The notes beneath the pieces are model-generated. The model was not told where the DNA came from and searched no databases. It was given only the letters and a program-made list of their open reading frames with translations. 35,891 nucleotides of DNA from Pedobacter sp. ASV17 (GTDB lineage Bacteria > Bacteroidota > Bacteroidia > Sphingobacteriales > Sphingobacteriaceae), in the NCBI RefSeq assembly GCF_016429065.1, contig NZ_JAELTX010000053.1:1-35891 (forward strand), given 5' to 3'. The translations under genes were made by a program, and so were the position numbers. Positions within the stretch are counted from its first letter, which is position 1. Every line of letters begins with the position of its first letter. Positions 1 through 8,398 of the stretch are shown piece by piece.

Positions 1-1483
1 CCTTTAAAATGCCCGAATGTTGGGCAATGTAAAGTGCAGATTCGTAAGCGTCCAGTTTTTTAGATTCTGCCGCAAACGCTTTGACCATCATGGCAAAATC
101 GTTCAATTGGTTCGGTACACGTCCGCCTAAATACTGATGCGGGGTACAAACAACTTCCCACATGGTAATGCCATGTTCGTTTGCTGCTACAGAAATTTTA
201 TCTAAGGTAGTATCGCCTAAACCACGACGAGGGTAGTTGATTACACGTTTCAGTGCTTCCTCATCTGCTGGGTTAAACGTTAAACGGAAATAAGCAATTA
301 AATCCTTAATCTCCTTGCGTTGGTAAAATGAAAGTCCGCCGTAAATTTTATAGGGAACATTGAGTTTGCGCAAGGCTTCCTCCATTGCCCTACTTTGCGC
401 ATTGGTACGGTAAAGAATGGCAAAATCAGTATACGCTAAACCATTTCCAGAACGTTCTTGTACAATGGCTTCGGCTACTAATTTACCTTCTTCATTATCG
501 GTAAAAGCTCTTGATATTTTAATTTTATCGCCTTTTTCATTGTCAGAAAAAACGTTTTTCTCTAACTGGTTTTTGTTGTTGGCAATAATGCTATTGGCTA
601 CCTCTACAATATTCTGTGTTGAACGGTAGTTTTGCTCCAGTTTGTAAACTTTCAAATCAGGGTAATCGCGTTCAACATTTAAGATATTCTGAATATTAGC
701 TCCGCGGAAAGCGTAAATACTTTGCGCATCATCGCCAACTACACATAAGTTTTCATGTGCTGCAGCAAGTTTTTTTACAATAGTATACTGTGAATGGTTC
801 GTATCCTGATACTCATCCACCATGATATATTTAAACTTGTGTTGGTATTTGTTCAGTACTTCTGGATGTTTTCTAAGCAATACATTGGTTTTGAATAGTA
901 AATCGTCAAAATCCATTGCACCTGCCTTGTAACAACGTTTAGCATAGGTTTCGTAAATAAGCCCCATTAACGGACGCTTATTACCCACGTCTTCTGCTTG
1001 TAATTGAGCATTGTTTTGGTACTCCGATACAGAGATCAAATTGTTTTTTGCGGAAGAAATACGACCATAAATAATGTTTGGCGCATATAATTTATCGTCC
1101 AACTGCATTTCTTTAAGGATGGTGCGGATTAAGCTTTTGCAATCGTCGGTATCGTAAATGGTAAAATTGCTTGGATAACCGATTTTCTCTGCTTCTACAC
1201 GTAAAATTTTAGCAAACACCGAGTGAAATGTTCCCATCCAAATGCTCTTAGCCTCAGCACCAACTACCTTTTCGATACGCTCACGCATTTCCTTACTGGC
1301 TTTGTTGGTAAAAGTCAATACTAAAATATTGAACGGATCAATACCTTTTTGTATCAAGTGGGCCACACGATAGGTAATTACCCTCGTTTTTCCCGAACCT
1401 GCACCAGCTACAATCATTACTGGTCCTTCGGTATTCTCTACTGCTGCTCTTTGCTGTGGGTTTAATCCTGCTAAATAATCCAA
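1..1483 (-). CDS. uvrD: ATP-dependent 3'-5' DNA helicase, UvrD/PcrA family (3' end outside window)
   Basis: Superfamily 1 helicase that unwinds DNA in repair and replication restart. The visible part is about 494 residues; the C-terminus lies beyond base 1. Seen in order: Walker A AGAGSGKT at residues 26-33, motif Ia TFTNKAS, Walker B DEYQDTN, motif III GDDAQSIYAFRGA, motif IV LEQNYRS and RTNAQSR. The only usable start is TTG at 1483: an in-frame TAG lies two codons upstream (1487-1489), there is no ATG at the N-terminus, and TTG gives MDYLAGLNPQQR, the expected N-terminus for this family. A purine-rich AAAAAAGG lies just upstream of the TTG, and a TATTTTTG -7 promoter element lies at 1507-1514. 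UvrD and PcrA cannot be separated with the C-terminus missing. Confidence 0.95.
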   Translation of the reverse strand, partial: MDYLAGLNPQQRAAVENTEGPVMIVAGAGSGKTRVITYRVAHLIQKGIDPFNILVLTFTNKASKEMRERIEKVVGAEAKSIWMGTFHSVFAKILRVEAEKIGYPSNFTIYDTDDCKSLIRTILKEMQLDDKLYAPNIIYGRISSAKNNLISVSEYQNNAQLQAEDVGNKRPLMGLIYETYAKRCYKAGAMDFDDLLFKTNVLLRKHPEVLNKYQHKFKYIMVDEYQDTNHSQYTIVKKLAAAHENLCVVGDDAQSIYAFRGANIQNILNVERDYPDLKVYKLEQNYRSTQNIVEVANSIIANNKNQLEKNVFSDNEKGDKIKISRAFTDNEEGKLVAEAIVQERSGNGLAYTDFAILYRTNAQSRAMEEALRKLNVPYKIYGGLSFYQRKEIKDLIAYFRLTFNPADEEALKRVINYPRRGLGDTTLDKISVAANEHGITMWEVVCTPHQYLGGRVPNQLNDFAMMVKAFAAESKKLDAYESALYIAQHSGILK

Positions 1484-1506
1484 ATCCTATATCCTTTTTT
1501 AAAGCC

Positions 1507-1514
1507 CAAAAATA
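1507..1514 (-). promoter_or_regulatory. Predicted -7 promoter element for the UvrD-like gene
   Basis: On the minus strand the sequence is TATTTTTG, matching the Bacteroidota primary-sigma -7 consensus TAnnTTTG. It sits 23 nt before the TTG start. No convincing -33 TTG was found at the usual 19-21 nt spacing. Confidence 0.4.
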
Positions 1515-1668
1515 GCAAAAACAGTGCGCTTATAAAAGTTAAAAGTGGCGTGTTGAAAGTTTAAAGTGCCTATAAGTGGTGATACCTTCGAATTTATGCT
1601 TTGAACATTTAACTTTATGACAAAATAGCATGCTTGTAATTAGGAATGGAATTTGATAAGTAGTAGTT

Positions 1669-1992
1669 ATGGATGATAATAATTTAAATAAAAACATAGA
1701 TTTTAATGATATCCCAGAAGGGAGCAATGCCGACGTTTACGCGAACTTTAAAGAAAAGCTGGAAAGTGTACAGACTTTTCCCGGGGCTTATACTTTTAAG
1801 TTTATTATTACTGGCGACCATGCTGTAATTGAGGAGCTAAGAGCTATATTACCTCATGAAGAGTTTGTGGAAAAGCCTTCTAAAACGGGTAAATATTTAG
1901 CGATTACTGTAAATAAGCAAGTGCAAAACGCCGATGAGGTAGTGGATATTTATAAGCAGGCTAGTGCTATTAAAGGGATTATGCTTCTTTAG
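1669..1992 (+). CDS. DUF493 (YbeD-like) family protein
   Basis: Small cytosolic protein of 107 aa. Residues from about 35 to the end show the DUF493/YbeD pattern: FPGAYTFKFI, then a mid segment ending PSKTGKYLAITV, then a C-terminal helix and the IKGIMLL strand. The first 25 residues are acidic and Asn-rich and probably disordered. The family has an ACT-like ferredoxin fold; its biochemical role is not established. The gene diverges from the helicase on the other strand and is followed by a long repeat island, so it is probably transcribed alone. The ATG start is the only one that keeps the acidic leader; no Shine-Dalgarno sequence is seen. Confidence 0.85.
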   Translation: MDDNNLNKNIDFNDIPEGSNADVYANFKEKLESVQTFPGAYTFKFIITGDHAVIEELRAILPHEEFVEKPSKTGKYLAITVNKQVQNADEVVDIYKQASAIKGIMLL

Positions 1993-2010
1993 TGTTTTGA
2001 TGGTGGAAAC

Positions 2011-2455
2011 TTTATTGAACCACCTTAGACACCTAAGAACATCTTAGTTTAGTTGAAGCATTAAGGAGCATTAAGTTTTAACTCGAGTATTCCTTAATTG
2101 TCTTAATTTCTTAATGGTTTGTTTTTAACGACCTTGGTATTTAAGTTAATTTTAGAAACACTACCCGTCACTTCGACGATAGGAGGCCGCGGAGCAGCTA
2201 CGAAGTAAAATCTAGAAACTATATATTAACCAAGTAAGACATTTAAGAACATCTTAGTTTTGTTGAAACATTAAGGCATTAAGGAACATTAAGTTTTAAC
2301 TCGTGTATTCCTTAATTGTCTTAATTTCTTAATGGTTTATTTTTAACGACCTTGGTATCTAAGTTCATTTTAGAAACACTACCCGTCACTTCGACGATAG
2401 GAGGCCGCGGAGCAGCTAATATATTAACCACCTAAGACATTTTAGATCATTTTAG
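2011..2455 (+). repeat. A-type direct repeat, two full copies and a third head
   Basis: Copy 1 is 2011-2220, copy 2 is 2221-2418, and the head of copy 3 is 2419-2455. Shared landmarks are AAGAACATCTTAGTTT, TATTCCTTAATTGTCTTAA, ACGACCTTGGTAT and CGATAGGAGGCCGCGGAGC. Copy 2 lacks the 20 bases found at 2201-2220 of copy 1. Copies differ by scattered substitutions, so the duplication is not very recent. Confidence 0.85.
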
Positions 2456-2472
2456 AATGTGTTAGGTGGTTT
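2427..2472. terminator. Hairpin followed by T run within the repeat island
   Basis: AACCACCTAA at the left pairs with TTAGGTGGTT at the right, and the right arm runs into TTTTTT. It would work as a rho-independent terminator on the plus strand, but it lies about 440 bp past the DUF493 stop, so a repeat-derived origin is as likely as a regulatory one. Confidence 0.4.
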
Positions 2473-2713
2473 TTTATTTTGATTTACCTGGCTTATCAAA
2501 ATATGTATAATATGAGCCCGTGAGGTTGAAGTAACATGGCTGTAATTTTTAGTTTAAATGTCTAAGATGCTCTTAGGTGTCTTAGGTGGTTTTTTATTTT
2601 AGTTTACTTGGCTTATCAGAATATGAATAATATCAGACCCAAATGTTGAAATGATACGTTCGTAATTTTTAGCTTAAATGTCTAAAATGCTCTTAGGTGT
2701 CTTAGGTGGTTTT
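2461..2713 (+). repeat. B-type tandem repeat with exact 120-bp period
   Basis: Copies are 2461-2580 and 2581-2700, with a partial third copy at 2701-2713. The units align without gaps. Shared blocks include TTAGGTGGTTTTTTATTTT, GGCTTATCA, TAATTTTTAG and GCTCTTAGGTGT. Substitutions cluster around unit positions 50-80. Confidence 0.9.
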
Positions 2714-2743
2714 AATCCTTGTTCCTTATTCTTTAACCCCTTC

Positions 2744-4252
2744 CTACATCCACTCTTGATCACCACTCTCTACCTGATAAAGCCAGTAGTTGACCAGTGT
2801 TTTTATTTCTGTGAAATTCCCATAGCTAAAGGAAATGCTGCCCGCTGCGGTGTGTAGGGTCACATGTCCAATATCTAGCTTTTTATGCCAAGGGTATTGT
2901 GAAGTGCTTATAGATTGTATTTTACGTGGTTCGATGATTTCTTGAGAGATATCCCAAATACCACTTTGCTTAATAATATCAGTCTCTGATACGGTAATGC
3001 GATGTTTGGTATAACTGATGTAAATCATAATGAATACAATGACAAAATAAGCCACTACCAACGGATAATACACTCTTGCTTCTGGAAAAAAATAATAAAA
3101 GACGCCGTAGATCAACATGGGCAAAATCAATTGGAATACAACAGGCAGGTTAAGGTAACGCCAATTTGGTTTAAACGTGCTGCCCCCGTCTGGGATTCTG
3201 TTTAAAATCATCCTTAAAAGTTCATCTTTTTCTGTGGCATTACAACCTGGAATTTCCGTATTGTTGTTCTTCATCTCCTTTTCCGATTGTTTGCGGCCTG
3301 CGTGAGCTTGCTTTAACGACATTTTGAACAAGCCGATTTTCTTTTGCAGATAGTTTTGGCTATACTCGGTAATTTGTACTTTATTGGGATGAAGCAGCGT
3401 GTTTTTCCTAGCTAACAGTCCTGCAGAAATTAACAGGGAGTGGCTATGCTTGCTCAACTGGAAATCGAAGTATTTTACAAAAGTCCTGATGACGTTGGTA
3501 GCCAGCAGTAGTACTGTAATGGCGGCCAAAAGAATGCCAGTAGAAAATAAGGTGAAACCACTTTTTACAAACTGTTCTACTTGCCCATAATCATTGTCGA
3601 AAGCCTTAAGCACTTCTTTAATGTTATAGAAAACAGCATAGCCAAAACCAATCAATAGGGCAACGCTTTGCCCGTAATTGCTGGTCAGGCCAATCTTTAG
3701 TAGGGTAGCGGCCTTAATTTTAATCAAAGGAACGTCCGTACTTGCTGTTGGTGGAGTTTCTATGGCGCCTTCTTCCATTGCAGGTGTGCGCTGTCCATGC
3801 AATAAATGTTGTCTCAATGCCTGTGCAATTTCACCATTAATAGCTCTAATGTCAACCTCTTTACTGTCCGCTCCAGCGGTGTCAATTTGCAAACTGTAAA
3901 CCCCAATTATTTTCTGCAAAAAACCTTGATTAATGTTTACCTGCTGTATTTTTTCTATGGGAATGGTTAAATGTTTACGACTAAAAATGCCTTTATCAAT
4001 CACAAATTCCTGTTTAAGGGGATTAAGGTAAAACGTGAACTTGAGGTAATTGAAATAGCCGTACACAAATGCAAGGATTACTACTGCAATGAAACCAAAC
4101 GCAGTGTTTAAAAGCGCTGTCTTATTGGCTTTAACAATGAAAAGCGCTAAAGGAATAAACATCACCCTTACTAGGCGCTGTGCTATATAAGCTCCATTAA
4201 TAATAATGCCTGCAGCAGATTGTCGTTGAGGTTGGCTAAAATCTAAAGACAT
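2744..4252 (-). CDS. bPH2-domain multipass membrane protein, YdbT-like
   Basis: A 502-aa inner-membrane protein. Two N-terminal membrane segments (about residues 27-70) precede a first bacterial PH domain with PIEKIQQVNINQGFLQKIIG and a TAGA turn. Further membrane pairs lie near 195-255 and 370-415. PH-like modules two (LHPNKVQITEYSQNYLQKKIG) and three (IEPRKIQSISTSQYPW, LHTAAGS) follow them. This alternation is typical of the YdbT family, whose function is poorly defined, although Bacillus members are linked to resistance to antibacterial peptides. Its ATG overlaps the stop of the upstream 176-aa gene, so the two are translationally coupled. Confidence 0.88.
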   Translation of the reverse strand: MSLDFSQPQRQSAAGIIINGAYIAQRLVRVMFIPLALFIVKANKTALLNTAFGFIAVVILAFVYGYFNYLKFTFYLNPLKQEFVIDKGIFSRKHLTIPIEKIQQVNINQGFLQKIIGVYSLQIDTAGADSKEVDIRAINGEIAQALRQHLLHGQRTPAMEEGAIETPPTASTDVPLIKIKAATLLKIGLTSNYGQSVALLIGFGYAVFYNIKEVLKAFDNDYGQVEQFVKSGFTLFSTGILLAAITVLLLATNVIRTFVKYFDFQLSKHSHSLLISAGLLARKNTLLHPNKVQITEYSQNYLQKKIGLFKMSLKQAHAGRKQSEKEMKNNNTEIPGCNATEKDELLRMILNRIPDGGSTFKPNWRYLNLPVVFQLILPMLIYGVFYYFFPEARVYYPLVVAYFVIVFIMIYISYTKHRITVSETDIIKQSGIWDISQEIIEPRKIQSISTSQYPWHKKLDIGHVTLHTAAGSISFSYGNFTEIKTLVNYWLYQVESGDQEWM

Positions 4253-4782
4253 TATTCGTTTCCTTCTTTAGTGTTAATGACCAATCGCTGTACTAGAGCC
4301 TCTTTAATAGCTTTGGCTTGTTCTATTTCAATTCCTGCAATATGCATTTCGCCGCTTGAACCACTAGCCGTATAAATTTGTAGAGTGCCCAAACCAAATA
4401 TCCTCGAAAACATCCCTTCATTTAAGGCAACATGTTGTATGCGATTTAAAGGAATGATAGTCGTTTTTTCGGCAATGATGCCGCTTTTGTACAGTACATC
4501 TTTTTCCCTTAAAGCAAAACCTCTTCTTTTAAAGCTGGCATAGGAAATTAAGCATAAGAATACGGCAAAAGCTACAAAGAGTGTTGTCCATAACATCCAA
4601 TTAGCACGTACACTTTCATTAAAAAAAGTAAGTAGGCCAAGAGCAATTGCCATCAAAAACAAAAATATAAATAGGTTAATGATGATTACCCTCCAATATT
4701 TTGGATCTGGATTGGTCAATGGTGTTTCCTCATATTTGGGAAGTTTATCCAGAGCTATCGTTTCGTTAGTGAAATGTTGCAT
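4252..4782 (-). CDS. bPH2-domain membrane protein, YdbS-like
   Basis: A 176-aa protein with a soluble N-terminus of about 30 residues, two membrane segments (about 33-53 and 62-84), and one bacterial PH domain. The domain carries IPLNRIQHVALNEGMFSRIFG and then LQIYTASGSSGEMHIAGI. It is first in a two-gene operon with the YdbT-like gene, overlapping it by one base in the TAA/ATG arrangement. The YdbS-YdbT pairing is widespread in bacteria. Transcription diverges from the kinase gene at 4980; the 197-bp gap between them shows only a weak -7-like TAGATTTC. Confidence 0.9.
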   Translation of the reverse strand: MQHFTNETIALDKLPKYEETPLTNPDPKYWRVIIINLFIFLFLMAIALGLLTFFNESVRANWMLWTTLFVAFAVFLCLISYASFKRRGFALREKDVLYKSGIIAEKTTIIPLNRIQHVALNEGMFSRIFGLGTLQIYTASGSSGEMHIAGIEIEQAKAIKEALVQRLVINTKEGNE

Positions 4783-4979
4783 AAGGTAAATTTTGTGAAA
4801 TCTAAAGATAGTTTTTTAAATAAAAACTTTTAAAAGGATAGTGATAATGTAAGTTAATCTTTTCTATATTAGTTGACTTAATTTTAAATGACGCGATTGC
4901 TTAAATCATTGGCTCACAACTATTCTTCCTCGTTGTCTTTGGAAAGTTAATAGATGGAGTTTGGGTAAAATATTTAAAT

Positions 4980-7196
4980 ATGATCTTAAGAGCTCTTTTG
5001 GTTTTCCTATTAATTTTTCTTTCCAATGAAGTGTTTTCTCAAAAGCAGAAAGAAAGAATCGATTATTATGAAGGTCAATTAAAATTGATTAATTCATTAA
5101 GAAGTACCAAGCCAGATAGTGCCTACAAAGTAGCTAATAAAGAAACCAAATCTGCACGTCAGGAAAATTTGGTCTTATATGAAGGGAAATTTTTACTGGC
5201 ACAAGGAGTAATTCAATATCAAAGAGAAAAGAATAAAGAAGCAGAACTATTGTATAATAGTGCTTTAGTCATATTTAAGAAGATCGGAGATTTATCAGGA
5301 GAAGCTAAAGTTTATTCAAACTTGGGCCTATTGGCTAGAGAGGCAAATGCCATAGAAAAAGCCCTTGAACTTCAAAATAAAGCCCTACAAATTAGATTAT
5401 CTATTAATGATCCTCTGTTGGCAACTTCCTTTAACAATATAGCTGCAATTTATTACAGTAAGGGAGATTACCCGAAATCATTGGAGTTGTATCTTAGAGG
5501 ACTGCCAGTTGCGGAAAAGAATGGCGACAAGCCTATGATATCTAATATTATTAATAACATAGCTTTAATTTATTGGAAACAAAATCGTTATCAAGAAGCT
5601 TTCGAATATTTTGAAAAATGTTTGTATCTAGAGAAGGAAAGAAATGATTACGGTAATATTGCTGGCTCGTATAACAATATGGCAGGAATAAAAATAAACC
5701 TAGATAGTTATGATGAGGCGATAAAATACTGTAAAGAGGCTATTTCGTATGCCGAGAAGGTTAATGCAACCAAACAATTGGCACGTTCTTATAATCTTCT
5801 GGGACAATTAGAGTATCGAAAGAAAAACTATCAAAGTTCAATTAACTATGAACTAATAGGTCTTGAGAAACGACGTAAGCTGGGAGACCATAGTGGGATG
5901 TCGAGATCACTTATCGCACTGGGAGAAAGTTATATAGAATTAAAGGAATATATAGAAGCAGAGAAAGTTCTACTGGAAGGTTTGAAAATAAGTGCGGGTA
6001 GCTCCTTGCTCAAAGAAAAAGAAAGTTGTTATAAATTATTAGGTAATTTATACAATAGGTCTGGAAACTGGGAAAAAGCAAATAATTACTATGTACTTCG
6101 AGACGCTCTTAAGGATTCGTTATTTAATGAATCTAATTCTAAAATTATTTTTGATTTGCAAACCAAGTACGAAACCTCCAAAAAGGAAGCGCAAATATTT
6201 TTGTTGAACAAAGAAAATGATATCAAGGCTCTACAGTTAAATAATAATGCACTCGAAATTTCTAAAAATAAATCCCTGCTTACTACGCAGCAACAGCAAA
6301 TCACGATTAATGGCTTGGAACTGTCTAACAAAAACCAAGCACTGGCCAATCAAAAACTAGATGCGCAAAAGAAGGCACAAGACATTAAAACTTTACAAAA
6401 ACAATCACGTATACAAAATCTAGAACTGGCAAATAAAAAGCTGGAACTAGAACAGCGCAATTTAGCCATGGGCTCCATCGTTGTTGTATTTTTGGCTTTG
6501 GGCGGTATTTCTTTCTCTTTTTATAAACGTAATCAGCTCAAACAGCAAAACTTGTTGCAAACAGAAATTTATAGACAACAGGAAATTGCTACTAAATCTA
6601 TTTTTGAGGGCGAGCAGAATGAGCGCATCCGTATAGCCCGCGATTTGCATGATGGGATAGGGCAGATGCTTTCCGTGGTGAAAATGAACGTTTCTACGTT
6701 AAATCCCTCGGATAAAACAGTGGAAGGGACGCTTAGCTTGGTAGATAAAACGATCACCGAATTAAGAACCATTTCGCATAACCTTATTCCAGAAGCCTTA
6801 AATTTTGGCTTGTTTGCCGCCTTAGAGGACATTTGCAAGAAAATTAACGACGCAGGGAAAACACGAGTAGATTTAAATGTGGCACAGGAAATGGATGAAG
6901 TGCCGTTAACCCAGCAGAATAAACTCTCTATTTATCGCATTGTACAAGAAGTGCTCAACAACATGATCAAACATGCCAATGCTTCCCATATTTCCATCGA
7001 CATTAAAAAATCAAATGAAAATATGCTGATTGCCATTAAAGATGATGGAGATGGCTTTGATACTTCGAAAATAGACGATTCGAAAGGAATGGGCTGGAAG
7101 AATATATCGGCACGAGTACACTTGATGGATGGTGACATGAATATCAAGTCGGAAAAATTAATCGGTACACAAATAGAAATTAGCATTCCTGCTTAA
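4980..7196 (+). CDS. TPR-domain sensor histidine kinase (HisKA_3 type)
   Basis: A 738-aa kinase. Signal peptide or anchor at 1-20, then about seven TPR-like repeats from roughly 60 to 380, for example YSNLGLLAREANAIEKALEL and FNNIAAIYYSKGDYPKSLEL. A long Gln/Lys/Asn-rich coiled coil spans about 395-495, followed by a membrane segment at 497-515. The HisKA_3 phosphoacceptor motif RIRIARDLHDGIGQ has His557. The ATPase domain has the N box IVQEVLNN (Asn660), DDGDGFD (688-694) and GMGW (703-706). The TPR sensor is predicted to be periplasmic; its ligand is unknown. The stop codon is one base from the start of the response regulator, its evident partner. Confidence 0.95.
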   Translation: MILRALLVFLLIFLSNEVFSQKQKERIDYYEGQLKLINSLRSTKPDSAYKVANKETKSARQENLVLYEGKFLLAQGVIQYQREKNKEAELLYNSALVIFKKIGDLSGEAKVYSNLGLLAREANAIEKALELQNKALQIRLSINDPLLATSFNNIAAIYYSKGDYPKSLELYLRGLPVAEKNGDKPMISNIINNIALIYWKQNRYQEAFEYFEKCLYLEKERNDYGNIAGSYNNMAGIKINLDSYDEAIKYCKEAISYAEKVNATKQLARSYNLLGQLEYRKKNYQSSINYELIGLEKRRKLGDHSGMSRSLIALGESYIELKEYIEAEKVLLEGLKISAGSSLLKEKESCYKLLGNLYNRSGNWEKANNYYVLRDALKDSLFNESNSKIIFDLQTKYETSKKEAQIFLLNKENDIKALQLNNNALEISKNKSLLTTQQQQITINGLELSNKNQALANQKLDAQKKAQDIKTLQKQSRIQNLELANKKLELEQRNLAMGSIVVVFLALGGISFSFYKRNQLKQQNLLQTEIYRQQEIATKSIFEGEQNERIRIARDLHDGIGQMLSVVKMNVSTLNPSDKTVEGTLSLVDKTITELRTISHNLIPEALNFGLFAALEDICKKINDAGKTRVDLNVAQEMDEVPLTQQNKLSIYRIVQEVLNNMIKHANASHISIDIKKSNENMLIAIKDDGDGFDTSKIDDSKGMGWKNISARVHLMDGDMNIKSEKLIGTQIEISIPA

Positions 7197-7197
7197 C

Positions 7198-7845
7198 ATG
7201 GGCACAGAAAATATCAATATACTTATTGCCGACGATCATCAAATGGTGATTGATGGTTTGAAAATGATGTTGGATAATCAAAACTATAACGTCATTTCAG
7301 AAGCGAATAATGGGCAGGAAGCCATTGACCTGATTAACGTTAATCCTCTTAAATACGATTTGGTACTTACGGATATCAGCATGCCCTTATTGTCGGGCAC
7401 AGAACTGTGCAAAATGATCAAAGCACAGTTTCCACATATCCAAGTACTTATTTTATCGATGTACAACAATGCTCAAGCGGTAAAGGAGGCGGTGTTGGCC
7501 GAAGCCGATGGCTATATCCTAAAAAACTCGGGGCGTAGTGAACTGTTACAGGCACTCCATCGCATCACTAATGGTGGAACCTACTTCTCGCAGGACATTG
7601 TGCCTATCATTTACGGACAATACCAAAAGCAGAAAGTACAAGATGAAAAATTGAATGTACTCTCTCCGAGAGAAAAGGAAATATTATCACTTATTGTAAA
7701 AGAGCTTACGAGCGAAGAAATTGCTGAAAAGCTATTTATCAGTAAGAAAACGGTCGATAACCATCGCCAACACCTATTTGTGAAATGCAATTGCAAAAGC
7801 ACCGTTGGTTTGGTAAAGTATGCCATTGCCAATGGTTTAGAGTAA
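7198..7845 (+). CDS. NarL/FixJ-family response regulator
   Basis: A 215-aa regulator with an N-terminal receiver domain (about 6-125): acidic pocket Asp12/Asp13, phosphoacceptor Asp59 in LTDISMP, and a conserved Lys in GYILKN. The C-terminal LuxR-type helix-turn-helix covers about 150-212: LSPREKEIL and SEEIAEKLFISKKTVDNHR. It starts one base after the kinase stop, so co-translation is likely. The next gap contains two dyads and a predicted promoter ahead of the exported-protein genes, which makes those genes the first candidate targets; that link is inference. Confidence 0.96.
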   Translation: MGTENINILIADDHQMVIDGLKMMLDNQNYNVISEANNGQEAIDLINVNPLKYDLVLTDISMPLLSGTELCKMIKAQFPHIQVLILSMYNNAQAVKEAVLAEADGYILKNSGRSELLQALHRITNGGTYFSQDIVPIIYGQYQKQKVQDEKLNVLSPREKEILSLIVKELTSEEIAEKLFISKKTVDNHRQHLFVKCNCKSTVGLVKYAIANGLE

Positions 7846-7848
7846 GCT

Positions 7849-7866
7849 ATAGGTATATGTACCTAT
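7849..7866. promoter_or_regulatory. Dyad with NarL-like heptamers
   Basis: ATAGGTA-TATG-TACCTAT: perfect 7-nt arms around 4 bases, starting four bases after the response-regulator stop. Each arm fits the enterobacterial NarL heptamer TACYYMT or its complement, but the arms are in the opposite relative orientation to the classic 7-2-7 site and are spaced by four. A weak terminator is the alternative; the following T run (7876-7880) is interrupted and distant. Confidence 0.4.
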
Positions 7867-7887
7867 TAAAATGAGTTTTTGTCTCTA

Positions 7888-7918
7888 TTGTATGCCTAAT
7901 GGCTGATTTTCAACTTTG
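7888..7918 (+). promoter_or_regulatory. Predicted promoter for the exported-protein cluster
   Basis: TTG at 7888-7890 and CAACTTTG at 7911-7918 are separated by 20 nt, the spacing expected for Bacteroidota -33/-7 elements (consensus TTTG and TAnnTTTG). The -7 element departs from consensus at one base. The lipoprotein ATG at 7951 would lie about 27 nt from the transcription start. Confidence 0.5.
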
Positions 7919-7919
7919 T

Positions 7920-7943
7920 AATGATCATTTAAACCAGATCATT
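7920..7943. promoter_or_regulatory. Dyad AATGATC-N10-GATCATT
   Basis: Perfect 7-nt inverted arms with a 10-base centre, located just downstream of the predicted promoter and ending seven bases before the lipoprotein ATG. This placement fits an operator that blocks transcription, or a small hairpin in the 5' leader. Confidence 0.45.
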
Positions 7944-7950
7944 ATCAGAT

Positions 7951-8364
7951 ATGAAAACCAAACTTACTCATTTCTCTTTCATCCTATTCATAGCTATTGC
8001 AACATTTAGTGCTTGCAAAAAAGATAAGGAAGCCGAAGCCACCGTGGCTTTAGCTGGAAACTGGAAAATCAGCAAATACGATGGTCAGGCTTTGCAATCG
8101 CCAGCCTATGGTACTTTTTCAGCAACTTCTACTTCTTCAACAGGAGGCACCTCTAACTTCGTAGTTTCTTTTAATGGTACTACAACCAGTAAAGAAAGCA
8201 ACACATTTACGGTTTCCGATAACAATACAAAGGTAGTTTTTACCAAAACAGACGGGAATTATACCGTACTCAGTGGTGGTGGTACTTGGACAGTTAACTC
8301 GGTTAGCAGCAGTAACCTAAAAATGACCAGTCAATACGGCCTAGTGCTGGAGATGACCAAATAA
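7951..8364 (+). CDS. Small lipoprotein, lipocalin-like
   Basis: A 137-aa exported lipoprotein. A hydrophobic signal sequence ends in the lipobox TFSAC with Cys22 as the lipid-modified residue, followed by Lys/Asp/Glu-rich KKDKEAE. The rest is predicted beta-rich: AGNWKISKYDG opens like a lipocalin-type domain, then Ser/Thr/Gly-rich strands such as NTFTVSDNNTKVVF and GGTWTVNSV. Short lipocalin-like lipoproteins of this form are common in Bacteroidota with no defined ligand. First gene after the two-component pair; the next gene starts 34 bp downstream. Confidence 0.8.
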   Translation: MKTKLTHFSFILFIAIATFSACKKDKEAEATVALAGNWKISKYDGQALQSPAYGTFSATSTSSTGGTSNFVVSFNGTTTSKESNTFTVSDNNTKVVFTKTDGNYTVLSGGGTWTVNSVSSSNLKMTSQYGLVLEMTK

Positions 8365-8398
8365 AATTCCTTATTGCTTTATTCTAATCGTTTTCAAA

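Larger units (their letters stand above)
1993..2743. other. Gene-free repeat island (751 bp)
   Basis: No credible coding sequence in any frame. The stretch is almost wholly built from two repeat types: a roughly 200-bp unit (two copies plus the head of a third) and a 120-bp unit (two copies plus the head of a third). The outer ends form an inverted repeat. Each is listed separately. Confidence 0.85.

Noticed and set aside
2461..2713. Possible CRISPR array or phage attachment repeats
   Set aside because: The period is 120 bp with only 2.1 copies, there are no unique spacers of 25-45 bp, no cas or integrase gene, and the units are homologous along their length.
3002..3899. Plus-strand frames opposite the YdbT-like gene
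   Set aside because: Three short frames of 63-73 codons with no recognisable features, all antisense to the well-supported three-domain membrane protein.
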